Below, one piece after another: positions 27,725 through 37,171 of a stretch of DNA of 62,206 nucleotides. Each line of letters opens with the position of its first letter. Positions within the stretch are counted from its first letter, which is position 1. Origin of the DNA: Candidatus Aminicenantota bacterium. GTDB taxonomy: Bacteria > Acidobacteriota > Aminicenantia > Aminicenantales > Aminicenantaceae. The notes beneath the pieces were generated by a model. It was not told the DNA's origin and ran no database searches. It was given only the letters and a program-made list of their open reading frames with translations. A program made the position numbers and the translations under genes. Location of the stretch: the NCBI GenBank assembly GCA_020348385.1, contig CP070750.1, forward strand, positions 1,761,617 through 1,823,822. The letters run 5' to 3'.

Positions 27725-29668
27725 ATGAGGACTTTATTCAGGACAACTCTATGCATATTTCTGTTCCTTTCTATTATTTCTCTCCCGATGACCTCTTCAT
27801 CAGAAGGCAATCCTGCTGAGGGGTACCACGATTACGACGCAATGACGACCGCATTGAAACAACTGGCCAGCAGAAACCCCCAAATTGCAAAATTGAAATC
27901 CATCGGAAAAACTCTGAAGGGCAGAGATATCTGGATGATGCAGATATCAGGTACTAAAGGCCTATCTCCTCTTGAAAAACAGGCCCTCCTCATCTGCGGC
28001 AACCTGGAAGGTGATTTTGTCATCGGCTCTGAAGTCGCCCTGGGTATCGCAGAATATCTTGTTGACGGTTATGGCAAAGATGAAAAAGTGACAAAGGCGC
28101 TCGACACTCGCACTTTCTACATCATGCCTCGTTTGAATCCCGACGGCGCAGAGCTCTTTTTTGGTGATCTTCTGCAGGAACACGCCGGAAACTTGAAACC
28201 CAGAGATGAAGACTACGACTGGCAAATCGATGAAGACGGACCAGAGGATCTCAACGGAGACGGGATGATAACCCTGATGCGTGTCAAGGACAAAGAGGGG
28301 GATTGGTTCATCGATGAAAAGGATTCCCGGCTGATGAAAAAAAAGGAAGCCGGGACTCCGGTCGCAAAACTCTACAAGATCTATCCTGAGGGAATCGACA
28401 ACGATGGAGATGAGCTCTACAACGAAGATGGCCTTGGGGGCTTTAACATCAACCGGAATTTCCCGCATAATTTCGGATATAAGCCAAAAGGGCTGGGTGT
28501 GTATCCGGTCTCAGAAGTCGAAACCCAATCTATCATCGATTTTTTCACAAGATATGTCCCCGAGTTCAAAAAACAACCTCACAAAAATATCTGCGGCGTT
28601 CTGCTGTTTTCCAAATTCGACAACTTAGCCGCAGGAACAGGTATTGAGTCGGGTACGCCCACTTTTCCGGAACCACCCAGAGTCGCCCAATCCGCTGGCA
28701 TGCCCCGCATGATGTTTTTTATGGGTCGGAGGGGCGGACAGCCCGCTCAACAGCAGCCGCGTCCTACGGACCCTCAACTAAAAAAGACAAATGCACAGGA
28801 TACGCCCCTTTTCGAAAATGTCAGCAAAAACTACAAGGAAATCACTGGAATCAAAAGTGCCGTATCCGAGAAGCCAGCCGGTTCGATGCTGGAATGGGCC
28901 TATTTTCAGTATGGTGTCCCGACCTTTTCTGCCAATCTCTGGTCTTTGAGAGAAGAAGAAAAAGCACCTGCAGCCAAAATGAAACGGGACGTCCAAACGG
29001 GTTCAACACAATCAAAACCCGCTCAGGCAGGCACGGCGCGAACGGGCACGATGGACCGCCAGGCGATGATGCGTCAATTCATGCAACGATCCTCCCCGAC
29101 CGCAACTCCAACCCAATCCTCCGGGAACGAGGATAAATGGTTGAAGTGGATCGATGAAAAAAACAACGGGGAAGGTTTTGTCGCATGGACAAAATTCGAT
29201 CACAAACAGCTGGGGGAAGTGGAGATTGGAGGTTTTGTGCCCCACGTGCGAACAAATCCGAAAGCGGACCAAATCCCCGAGTTGAGCAAAAGCCATGCGG
29301 AATTCGCTCTTTACTTGACATCCCAGTTTGCCGAGATCGTTTTGGATGAGCCAGAAGTCAAAAAACTGGGGTCTGACCTGTATGAGCTGAAGGTTAAAAT
29401 CCACAATAAAGGAAAATTCCCTTACGCCACAGCCATGGGACAAAGGACAGGTCACATCAACTCCATCATGCTGAGGATGAAATTCGAGGACGATGATAAG
29501 ATGAAACTCTTCGGGGGAGCCAAACGCATGGATACGCCCACCTTGGAAGCCGGAGCGGAAAAGGAATTCAAATGGCTTATCATCTCTCCTGCTGGAAAAA
29601 AGATCGATGTCACGGTATGGGCACAAAACGGTGGCGGCACCTCTAAAAAAACGGTTGTCCTTAAATAA
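27725..29668 (+). CDS. M14-like carboxypeptidase homolog without catalytic residues (predicted pseudoenzyme)
   Basis: 647 residues from ATG 27725 (AGGAGAAT upstream), signal peptide present. The fold follows zinc carboxypeptidases: LKSIGKTLKGRDIWMMQIS, PRLNPDGAELFF, GGFNINRNFPHNF. Against its neighbour at 29684 all catalytic positions differ: NIHGNE becomes NLEGDF (first His and Glu lost), the third zinc His (AFHNT) becomes Ser in LFSKF, and the catalytic Glu (FSNELW) becomes Ala in FSANLW. Asp-rich turns (DLNGDGMI, GIDNDGDELYNEDG) suggest calcium binding. A low-complexity QPAQQQPRP segment is inserted near residue 340. It probably binds peptides or partners the active paralog rather than cleaving. 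Confidence 0.88.
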   Translation: MRTLFRTTLCIFLFLSIISLPMTSSSEGNPAEGYHDYDAMTTALKQLASRNPQIAKLKSIGKTLKGRDIWMMQISGTKGLSPLEKQALLICGNLEGDFVIGSEVALGIAEYLVDGYGKDEKVTKALDTRTFYIMPRLNPDGAELFFGDLLQEHAGNLKPRDEDYDWQIDEDGPEDLNGDGMITLMRVKDKEGDWFIDEKDSRLMKKKEAGTPVAKLYKIYPEGIDNDGDELYNEDGLGGFNINRNFPHNFGYKPKGLGVYPVSEVETQSIIDFFTRYVPEFKKQPHKNICGVLLFSKFDNLAAGTGIESGTPTFPEPPRVAQSAGMPRMMFFMGRRGGQPAQQQPRPTDPQLKKTNAQDTPLFENVSKNYKEITGIKSAVSEKPAGSMLEWAYFQYGVPTFSANLWSLREEEKAPAAKMKRDVQTGSTQSKPAQAGTARTGTMDRQAMMRQFMQRSSPTATPTQSSGNEDKWLKWIDEKNNGEGFVAWTKFDHKQLGEVEIGGFVPHVRTNPKADQIPELSKSHAEFALYLTSQFAEIVLDEPEVKKLGSDLYELKVKIHNKGKFPYATAMGQRTGHINSIMLRMKFEDDDKMKLFGGAKRMDTPTLEAGAEKEFKWLIISPAGKKIDVTVWAQNGGGTSKKTVVLK

Positions 29669-29683
29669 ATGAGGGGTAAGACA

Positions 29684-31504
29684 ATGAAAATAAAGATAAA
29701 CAAAAAATTCACAAAAACATTGCTCGTTCTCCTTTCGATCACAATGTGTGTTTCTCTGATTATGGCTCAGGATTTTTTTCCGAGGAAGTGGAACACACGC
29801 AAGGTCGAGCTGGCCTTTAACAAGTATTATGACTGGCAAGAAGTGGAAGATGCCCTACGCAAACTGGAAAAAGCGTACCCCAAATTCCTGAAGCTGCGCT
29901 CTATCGGAAAATCCTATCAGGGACGGGAAATCTGGTACATGACAATCAACAACCCGGACACAGGGAGCGAAATGGAAAAGTGTGCTATGTACATGGATGC
30001 CAATATCCACGGCAACGAGGTTCAGGGTGGTGAAATCGGCATTTACACTATCTGGTACTTGATGGAAAATTACAATTACAACGATTACATCCGACAGTTG
30101 GTGGATGAGCGGGTTTTTTACATCTTTCCTTCAGTCAATCCTGATGGCCGAGACCTGTGGCTTCACACAGGCGGGAGCGCCCGCACGGGACAGACCCCAA
30201 TGGATGACGACAGCGACGGATTATACGATGAGGATTTCGCAGAAGACCTCGACGGTGATGGGGAGGTCGGTGCCATGTACATCAAGGTGGAGCCCGGAAA
30301 GGGGACGCACCGTTTGAGCGACATCGGTGACCGGTTGGTTCCGATCAAGAAAAACATCGAAGGCAAACCGGACGAGATCGGCGACTACAAATACATCGGG
30401 AGCGAAGGTGTGGACAATGACGGTGACGGCCGGTACAACGAGGATTCAGGTGGTGGTTATGATGCCAACCGCGACTGGGGCTCCTACTGGCAGCCCAACT
30501 ATATCCAGCGAGGAGCCGGCAATTATCCTTTTTACTGGCAGGAATCCCAGGCCACGCGTGATTTCTTCTTCTCCCATCCGAATATAGCCGGTGTGCAGGC
30601 TTTCCACAACACAGGCGGGATGATCCTGCGAAATCCCGGGGCCCAGCTTCACGGGGAACTGCCGCGGAGCGACCTGGCCGTGTTGGATGAAATTGGGAAA
30701 AAAGGTGAAAAGATCATCGAAGGCTACGATTATGTCGTTATATGGGATGATCTTTACACTGTCTGGGGCGGCTTTATCGACTATACCTATGATATGCATG
30801 GGATCTATTCCTTCTCGAATGAACTGTGGACATCGCGGGCAGATCTCGACAATGATGGGGAAATCACAGAGGAAGAGGAGGAGTTTTTCGACAAGTATAT
30901 CGACATGGACAACAAGGCCATCTCTCTGCACACGATCGACCATCCCCAGTTGGGCAAGGTGACTATCGACAGGGATACCACAAAATTGAGCGGAAGAGTC
31001 CCTCCCTTGTGGTTGCTCGAAGAAATGTGCCATCGCAACATGGCTTTTTGTCTTCTGCATGCTTGGGAGATGCCTTTGCCCATAATAAAAAAGATGAGCA
31101 CAGAAAAAGTGGGATCAGGGCTTCATCTGGTCAAAGTAACGCTCTACAACGAACGGCTGATGCCAACTCTGTCTGCCGCTGCCATCCAGAACAAGGTTCA
31201 ACACCCGGATATTTTATCCTTAGAGGGCAACGTTAAGGTGTTGGCAGCCGGACAAGCCCAAGGAACGAGCATGCCAGCCGGCATTCCACGGCGGTTCATG
31301 CGCTATTTCCGCGGACGTGGTGCAGCAGACAGCGATGTGTCTCTGATCGATCAAAAAGATCCCAAAAACCTGAAGCTTGAAAACGGCATTCCCGGCAGAA
31401 GCGAGGCCGAATATCACTTCTTGGTCGAAGGAAAAGGCAATGTGACGGTAAAATTCGATTCCAAAAAAGGCGGAAAACACACAAAAACGATCACCATTAA
31501 ATAG
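29684..31504 (+). CDS. M14 family zinc carboxypeptidase, exported
   Basis: 606 residues. ATG 29684 has GAGGGG ahead of it; ATG 29669 directly follows the previous stop and precedes that site. A signal peptide ends near IMAQDF. Zinc ligands are His and Glu in NIHGNE (about residue 110) and His in AFHNTGG; the substrate Arg is in DANRDWG and the catalytic Glu in FSNELW. Asp-rich turns (DDSDGLYDEDFAED, VDNDGDGRYNEDSGG) resemble calcium-binding loops. It removes C-terminal residues from peptides outside the cytoplasm. It follows its catalytically dead paralog by 15 bases in an operon with an amino-acid permease and a dehydratase. Confidence 0.93.
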   Translation: MKIKINKKFTKTLLVLLSITMCVSLIMAQDFFPRKWNTRKVELAFNKYYDWQEVEDALRKLEKAYPKFLKLRSIGKSYQGREIWYMTINNPDTGSEMEKCAMYMDANIHGNEVQGGEIGIYTIWYLMENYNYNDYIRQLVDERVFYIFPSVNPDGRDLWLHTGGSARTGQTPMDDDSDGLYDEDFAEDLDGDGEVGAMYIKVEPGKGTHRLSDIGDRLVPIKKNIEGKPDEIGDYKYIGSEGVDNDGDGRYNEDSGGGYDANRDWGSYWQPNYIQRGAGNYPFYWQESQATRDFFFSHPNIAGVQAFHNTGGMILRNPGAQLHGELPRSDLAVLDEIGKKGEKIIEGYDYVVIWDDLYTVWGGFIDYTYDMHGIYSFSNELWTSRADLDNDGEITEEEEEFFDKYIDMDNKAISLHTIDHPQLGKVTIDRDTTKLSGRVPPLWLLEEMCHRNMAFCLLHAWEMPLPIIKKMSTEKVGSGLHLVKVTLYNERLMPTLSAAAIQNKVQHPDILSLEGNVKVLAAGQAQGTSMPAGIPRRFMRYFRGRGAADSDVSLIDQKDPKNLKLENGIPGRSEAEYHFLVEGKGNVTVKFDSKKGGKHTKTITIK

Positions 31505-31546
31505 AACCGGAACAATAAGAAAATTTGAACTTTTTGGATTCGGGCC

Positions 31547-32953
31547 ATGAATACCGATAAAAATGCGTCTCAGATAGGATTAGTTAGGAAGCTGGGCCTG
31601 TTTGACTCGACCATGGTCATGGTCGGCATTATTATTGGGTCCGGTATATTCCTTACAACCGGGATCATGGCCAGAAGTATCCCCTCTGGAGGTTTGATCC
31701 TTCTTGCCTGGATTGTCGGTGGACTTTTAACCCTTGCAGGCGCCCTGACATATGCAGAACTGGGTGCAGCCATGCCCGAGGCAGGAGGCCAGTACGTCTA
31801 CCTGAGGGAAGCCTACGGCCCGATGGCCGGTTTCCTGTTCGGGTGGATTTTATTCCTCGTTTATATGACAGGGGGCATCGCAGGTTTGGCCCTAGCCTTT
31901 GCCGAATACACAGGTTATTTCGTTCCATCCCTGGGGACAGATCACATCATCCTCGATTTGAATGTACCGCTTCTCCAGAGTTCATTTCACTACTCCCTTT
32001 CAGCCGGTCAGATCGTCGGCGTCGCCGTAATTGTCCTTCTTTCCATCTTCAATTTTATCGGTGTCGGATTGGGAAAATTCATCCAAAATGTTTTTACCGT
32101 CATAAAAATCGGTATCCTAGTAGCCATCATCGCCCTCGGATTTGCCATCGGGAAAGGAACTCCCCCGGATCTTTCGATGAACCCGATGGGAATGGACTTC
32201 GGCAGCATCATGATCGGGTTTGGCGTTTCGCTAGTCGCTGTTGCATGGGCTTTTGACGGCTGGAACAATGTCAATTTTGTGGCCGGAGAGATCAAAAATC
32301 CCAAACGCAACCTGCCCCTAGCTCTCGTCGTAGGAACACTGGGAACCACATTCCTTTATGTTTTGGTCAACTATGTCTACCTGTACGCTCTTCCCATTCA
32401 AGAAACTGTCGGGGTCGTCCGGATCGCAGAAAAGGCAACCGGGGCTCTTTTTGGTGCATCGACGGGAACCATGATCTCCGCATTGGTCATTATCTCTGTT
32501 TTCGGGGCCCTCAATGGTTCGATCCTGGTGGGGCCTCGAGTCTACTACGCCATGGCCAAAGATGGCCTTTTTTTCCGCAAAGTCGCCCATGTCCATCCCC
32601 GTTTCAGAACTCCAGGATTCTCCATCTTGATCCAGGCCATTTGGGCTTCTTTGCTAACATTTTTGGGGACATTCGAGCAGATTTTTACCTTTACCATGTT
32701 CATCGGTATTCTTTTCTGGATTGTGGCCACAGCATCGGTATTCACCCTCAGGAAAAAACGCCCCGAACTTCCCCGCCCTTACAAAACCTGGGGTTATCCT
32801 GTGATTCCGGCTATCTTTATCATCGCCTCGACAGGAATCCTGTTGAACACGCTAGTGGAAAAACCTGTGGAAGCCCTGGCTGGATTGTTGTTGACAGCCT
32901 TGGGAATCCCAGCATATTATTACTGGAAAATGCGTTTGAAGAGCGAAAAATAA
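31547..32953 (+). CDS. APC superfamily amino acid permease
   Basis: 468 residues, about 12 membrane segments. The first segment has GIIIGSGIFLTTG, the glycine-rich unwound helix that binds the amino acid amine and carboxyl groups. YAELGAAMPEAGGQYVYLRE follows, typical of the LAT/APA groups. The next gene starts one base after its stop, so the two are tightly coupled. The likely role is uptake or exchange of amino acids released by the M14 enzyme upstream; serine or threonine would suit the downstream dehydratase. Specificity is inferred. Confidence 0.93.
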   Translation: MNTDKNASQIGLVRKLGLFDSTMVMVGIIIGSGIFLTTGIMARSIPSGGLILLAWIVGGLLTLAGALTYAELGAAMPEAGGQYVYLREAYGPMAGFLFGWILFLVYMTGGIAGLALAFAEYTGYFVPSLGTDHIILDLNVPLLQSSFHYSLSAGQIVGVAVIVLLSIFNFIGVGLGKFIQNVFTVIKIGILVAIIALGFAIGKGTPPDLSMNPMGMDFGSIMIGFGVSLVAVAWAFDGWNNVNFVAGEIKNPKRNLPLALVVGTLGTTFLYVLVNYVYLYALPIQETVGVVRIAEKATGALFGASTGTMISALVIISVFGALNGSILVGPRVYYAMAKDGLFFRKVAHVHPRFRTPGFSILIQAIWASLLTFLGTFEQIFTFTMFIGILFWIVATASVFTLRKKRPELPRPYKTWGYPVIPAIFIIASTGILLNTLVEKPVEALAGLLLTALGIPAYYYWKMRLKSEK

Positions 32954-33919
32954 ATGAAGTTTTTGGCCGAAGAAGTCCGAAGGGAAACCCTGATTGCCGA
33001 AGAAAAGATTCGCAAGTACATCCGCGAAACACCCATAGAGCACTCTATTTTTCTCAGTCGACTGGGAGGCTGTAACGTTTTTCTCAAGTGTGAAAACCTC
33101 CAGCTGACAGGTTCTTTCAAGTTGAGGGGTGCGCTGAACAAACTCCTCTCGTTCAGTAAGGAGGAATTAGACCGAGGATTGATGACAGCCTCATCGGGAA
33201 ATCATGGAGCAGCCTTCGCCTGGTTGATGAATAAATTCGACCTAAACGGCACGATTATCCTACCAGATACGACAGCTCCGACAAAGATCGATACTTTGCT
33301 CCTCTATGGCGTTGACATCATAAAACATGGTGATGACTGCATCAAAGCTGAAAGATTCGGCCGGCAGACAGCCCAAGCTCAGGGATTATCCTACATTCCA
33401 CCTTACAATGACCCCCAAATCATCGGCGGGCAAGGGACAATAGGGATTGAATTGGCCAGACAGGTTCCTAGTGTCGACTGTGTGGTTGTTCCAGTCGGAG
33501 GAGGCGGCCTGATCGCCGGGATATCTGGCTATCACAAATCTGAAAATCCAGACTTTGAGATTTTAGGCTGCCAGCCGGAAAATTCGGCGGTGATGCATGC
33601 ATCCGTGAAAGCCGGACAGATTCTCGATCTTGAATCTTTGCCCACCATCTCAGACGGTTCAGCCGGAGGCATCGAGCAGGATTCCATCACTTTCCCTATA
33701 TGCCAGGAATTGGTGGACGATTTTATCCTTCTGACTGAAGAAGAAATCATATCCGCCCTGAAGCTCATGCTGGAAAAGCATTACCTCCTGGTGGAAGGAG
33801 CAGGAGCATTATCTGTAGCTGCCTTTATCAAACAGATAGATCGTTTTAAAGGGAAAAATGTGGTCCTGATCTTGAGCGGCTCCAAAATCAGCTTGGATAC
33901 TCTAAAAGAAATCCTCTAG
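32954..33919 (+). CDS. PLP-dependent threonine/serine dehydratase (TdcB/IlvA type, catabolic length)
   Basis: 321 residues. The PLP lysine is in GSFKLRGA (about residue 55), the substrate loop is SSGNHGAA and the phosphate loop is GGGGLIAG. No ACT regulatory domain follows, so the length fits catabolic TdcB-like enzymes (about 330) rather than biosynthetic IlvA. The reaction would turn threonine into 2-oxobutyrate, or serine into pyruvate, plus ammonia. It is the last gene of the M14-M14-permease operon, starting immediately after the permease stop. A serine racemase activity is possible for this fold. Confidence 0.92.
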   Translation: MKFLAEEVRRETLIAEEKIRKYIRETPIEHSIFLSRLGGCNVFLKCENLQLTGSFKLRGALNKLLSFSKEELDRGLMTASSGNHGAAFAWLMNKFDLNGTIILPDTTAPTKIDTLLLYGVDIIKHGDDCIKAERFGRQTAQAQGLSYIPPYNDPQIIGGQGTIGIELARQVPSVDCVVVPVGGGGLIAGISGYHKSENPDFEILGCQPENSAVMHASVKAGQILDLESLPTISDGSAGGIEQDSITFPICQELVDDFILLTEEEIISALKLMLEKHYLLVEGAGALSVAAFIKQIDRFKGKNVVLILSGSKISLDTLKEIL

Positions 33920-34019
33920 TTTGTCATGAATATCCTGTTGCGGGCGCCATCAGGAGATTGATCGATTCGCTCAAAAAAAACCGCGTAAAGATTGAAAGGG
34001 ATTTCAGGAAAAAGGAGGG

Positions 34020-34049
34020 AAGAGAGAGGCGGCCACAAGCCTCTCTCTT
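34020..34049 (-). terminator. Stem-loop terminator between dehydratase and TonB-receptor genes
   Basis: Perfect 11-base stem AAGAGAGAGGC / GCCTCTCTCTT with an eight-base loop. On the minus strand it follows the receptor stop by 20 bases and is followed by CCCTCC and five T. On the plus strand it is followed by CTTT. It may serve both converging operons. Confidence 0.75.
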
Positions 34050-34068
34050 CTTTATGCGCATCTCTGCC

Positions 34069-36897
34069 TTAGAGATCAAAAGCAAATTTCGCGCCGAACC
34101 TGAAGACTCGCGGAGGATGGATACTGGTCATCTCGCGAAAAGTCTGGCTTGCCGAACTGGAATAATCTACCACATTTGTTGCTGTATTAATGTTGAGCGC
34201 ATTGAACACATCACAGAAAATCTTCGTGGAAAAGTGATCGCCGAATCGAAAATCCTTTTCCAGCCGGATATCCCAAATGGCCAAACCAGGAAGAGTATAG
34301 GCGCCGCGGGACTCAGCCCTGATTGTTGCGTCACTAAACATCTGGACGCCAAGATCTCTGCTGTAGACCCATCTATCGTGCGGACGACCTGACAAGTACC
34401 GGAAATAGGTGCTGACGTTTATTCCCCAGGGTCCTCTAACCACTCCTTGGACCTTCAACTGATGCCTTCGTTCCAGATCAACCCTGCCAAAAGCGTTGGT
34501 ATGGGCGTTGGGATTGTTGTAAAGCCCGGTTCTTCCTTCAGATTGCCAAAAAGAGGTGCCCAATGAACCTTCGGCTTTGTTATACACATAGGACACATAA
34601 ATGGACCATCCATGAGAATAGCGTTTATTGATCGTGAACTCCATTCCATTATAGTCTCTCTTTAGATCTGGGGGATTCACCATGTATTTTTTCGCAGGTT
34701 CATACCAAAGCTGATCGTAAAAGGTTAGTGTTTTACCATCATAAGGATCTACGGTTTCAACGGCCTGCCATCTGTCGGTGAACACAAGTTCTCCTTCTTC
34801 CATCAGCTTATCGATGTCCACAACCGTCGCATCCACATCCTCGATCAGGTTCCTGTCCCATCTCCTGATATAGCGCAGACCTACCGACCAATCTTCCCAA
34901 AGTTCTCTTTCTATACCCACAATAAATTCAGTCGTGATGGGAGCCTTTAGATCATGGGTTTTGTACCCCACTTGAGTATTAACGCCTGGAACCCATGTGT
35001 AATCGAGCCATGTCAAGTTACCATCTGCATCTGTGTATCCGCCATAACCTACCCAGTTTACGGGATGTAATTCAAAACTGATGGTGGTGTAGTTGTCCTG
35101 GAGATAACGGGATAAATTAGCCTTGATTAGAGTTTTTCCATCGCTGAAAAGGTCATAAACAATGCCAAATCTTGGCGACAGATTTTTCCACTCAAATGCC
35201 GTCACCGCTTCATCGAGCACCAAATCCCAGGTTTCCTCTGGGACACCGATGTGGGCCATATTTCCAGAACTGGGGATATCTCCGAAGGAGCCATCTTGTG
35301 CCGGAAAGTAATTCCTGTTGTAATCAAATCGCAATCCAAGATTAAGAGACAGGCTCTTGGTGACGAGCCATGTATCATTGAAGAAAACGCCTCCATTCAG
35401 CGATTTGACATAACGGTCATGTCCTGCAAACCATTCAGAATAATAGAGTTCGCCATCCCAAGTATAGTTCCATACTCGCGGGAAACCCTGGCTATCGGGA
35501 GGACCATATGTCTTCACCTGTCTTCTACCAGACAGCATATTGGCTTGAAGACCGAATTTCATCTCGTGACTTCCTGCCAAATTGTCGATAAAAAGAGTCC
35601 CGTCAAAATTCATTTGGATCCGCTTTCTCGGATTCAAGTCATCCCACCCATAACTGTTGGAACTCAACCATGTATCGGATGCATAATAATTCTCCGCTTG
35701 GTTATGGACGGTCCAATCCAAATCTTTGCTCGATGCACCGATTTTTAAATTGGTCAGTAGATTCGACCCGAAAGTGTGTGTCCAAACAGCGCTTATAACA
35801 TATGAAGGGGATTTATAAGAAGTTGTGGTGTCTTCAGTCTCGTATTGGGAAGCTCCATCGTGATTGATGTTCCGGTTAGAGTAATTGAAGCCCAAAATAA
35901 ATTTGTCTCTTTGGCTCGGTTGATAGGTTAACTTTGCATAGGGATAGAGCGTGTTATCCATTCTGGGTGTTTCCACGTCTTTGTCATAAGGGAATCCGGC
36001 TACATAGTGCTCACTCCTGTAGGTGCTCACATTCATAAAAAACCACAGCCTGTCTTTGACAATCGGTCCTCCGAAGCTGAGACCGGGTTCAAACTCGTAT
36101 TTTGCCCCACTGGTATGTCCCTCTAGCGGGGTGCCTTTGGTGTTATCGGATTTCAGTTTTTCATGATTCAAATAGCCAGTGAGCTCTCCACTGAAAGAGT
36201 TGCCTCCCGATTTGGTCACCACATTGACAACAGCTCCCTTCACCGAACCATGTTCTGCACTCAAACCTCCTGACTGAACAGAAATCTCCTCCATGATATC
36301 CACGCTGAAGATCTTTCCGGGTGCAGTACCGACTACTGGATCATTCATCTGGATACCATCCAGATTGTAAGAATTATCCCTGATTGCAGCTCCCTGGCTA
36401 GAATTTCCGGTAATCCCAGGCGTCATATTGAAGTATGTGCTCAGATTGCGTGACGCAGGAAGCGATTCAAGAAAAACCTTGTCGATAATGGCTGTCTTTG
36501 TGACAGATTGTCGATCGATCGTCGGCGCCTTTCCGACAACCTCAAGGCTTTCATCGATCCTCTCAGGGATCATCACAACATCGATATCAAAAGTCAGGTT
36601 GGCATTCACAACAATATCTCGTCGTATGAGTGTTGCCATTCCTCCCAGTTCAAAAGTCAAATCGTATTTTCCCGGTGCCAGATTGAGAAAACGGAATTGG
36701 CCTTTCTCATTGGTAATGGTTGTCATTCTCTCGATAACCATTGCAGGAGACTGTAATGTAACGGCTACGCTTGGAAGGGCCTCTCCATCTTCAAAGGTAA
36801 CGGTCCCTTTAATTGCGCCGGTCTGACCCGTCTGTGCAAAAGACAACAGACAGAACAGAGTCATAATAGAGAAAAAAATTAAAACTTGTTTTCGCAT
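34069..36897 (-). CDS. TonB-dependent receptor with N-terminal carboxypeptidase-regulatory-like domain (Oar type)
   Basis: 942 residues from ATG 36897, GAGGAG upstream. A signal peptide ends near SFAQTG. An Ig-like CarboxypepD_reg domain follows (GAIKGTVTFEDGEALPSVAV). The plug has SLPASRNLSTYFNMTPGI and NSYNLDGIQMNDPV, and the rest is a 22-strand barrel pattern ending FRFGAKFAFDL. Such receptors import large or scarce ligands across the outer membrane with TonB energy; Oar-type members have been tied to peptides or protein secretion. No SusD-like partner is next to it. The ligand is unknown. It is monocistronic and ends at the hairpin at 34020-34049. Confidence 0.93.
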   Translation of the reverse strand: MRKQVLIFFSIMTLFCLLSFAQTGQTGAIKGTVTFEDGEALPSVAVTLQSPAMVIERMTTITNEKGQFRFLNLAPGKYDLTFELGGMATLIRRDIVVNANLTFDIDVVMIPERIDESLEVVGKAPTIDRQSVTKTAIIDKVFLESLPASRNLSTYFNMTPGITGNSSQGAAIRDNSYNLDGIQMNDPVVGTAPGKIFSVDIMEEISVQSGGLSAEHGSVKGAVVNVVTKSGGNSFSGELTGYLNHEKLKSDNTKGTPLEGHTSGAKYEFEPGLSFGGPIVKDRLWFFMNVSTYRSEHYVAGFPYDKDVETPRMDNTLYPYAKLTYQPSQRDKFILGFNYSNRNINHDGASQYETEDTTTSYKSPSYVISAVWTHTFGSNLLTNLKIGASSKDLDWTVHNQAENYYASDTWLSSNSYGWDDLNPRKRIQMNFDGTLFIDNLAGSHEMKFGLQANMLSGRRQVKTYGPPDSQGFPRVWNYTWDGELYYSEWFAGHDRYVKSLNGGVFFNDTWLVTKSLSLNLGLRFDYNRNYFPAQDGSFGDIPSSGNMAHIGVPEETWDLVLDEAVTAFEWKNLSPRFGIVYDLFSDGKTLIKANLSRYLQDNYTTISFELHPVNWVGYGGYTDADGNLTWLDYTWVPGVNTQVGYKTHDLKAPITTEFIVGIERELWEDWSVGLRYIRRWDRNLIEDVDATVVDIDKLMEEGELVFTDRWQAVETVDPYDGKTLTFYDQLWYEPAKKYMVNPPDLKRDYNGMEFTINKRYSHGWSIYVSYVYNKAEGSLGTSFWQSEGRTGLYNNPNAHTNAFGRVDLERRHQLKVQGVVRGPWGINVSTYFRYLSGRPHDRWVYSRDLGVQMFSDATIRAESRGAYTLPGLAIWDIRLEKDFRFGDHFSTKIFCDVFNALNINTATNVVDYSSSASQTFREMTSIHPPRVFRFGAKFAFDL

Positions 36898-37171
36898 GAT
36901 TTCTCCTCTTAATTGATTGAGCTATAGATGAGATTCTCTGTTATGTTTCATCTTTTACCTCCTTCCCCAACCCTTAACTCTTTTGTCCCTGTGCTCAGAT
37001 ATTTTGCAATTTTCATGCCATCCACACAGTTTCCGTCTATGGCTCTGACTTTAATTATTTTCCATCCCCCCTGATATAGGACTTACGTGAATATAATAAA
37101 ATAAAGACTCTTTCCCTGTTCAAAGACAGAAATATGGGAAATGTGTATGAAAATTAGACAAAAATAACTGA

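Noticed and set aside
29669..29683. ATG 29669 as start of the active M14 protein
   Set aside because: It directly follows the previous stop with no ribosome site; GAGGGG sits between it and ATG 29684, which begins a normal signal peptide.
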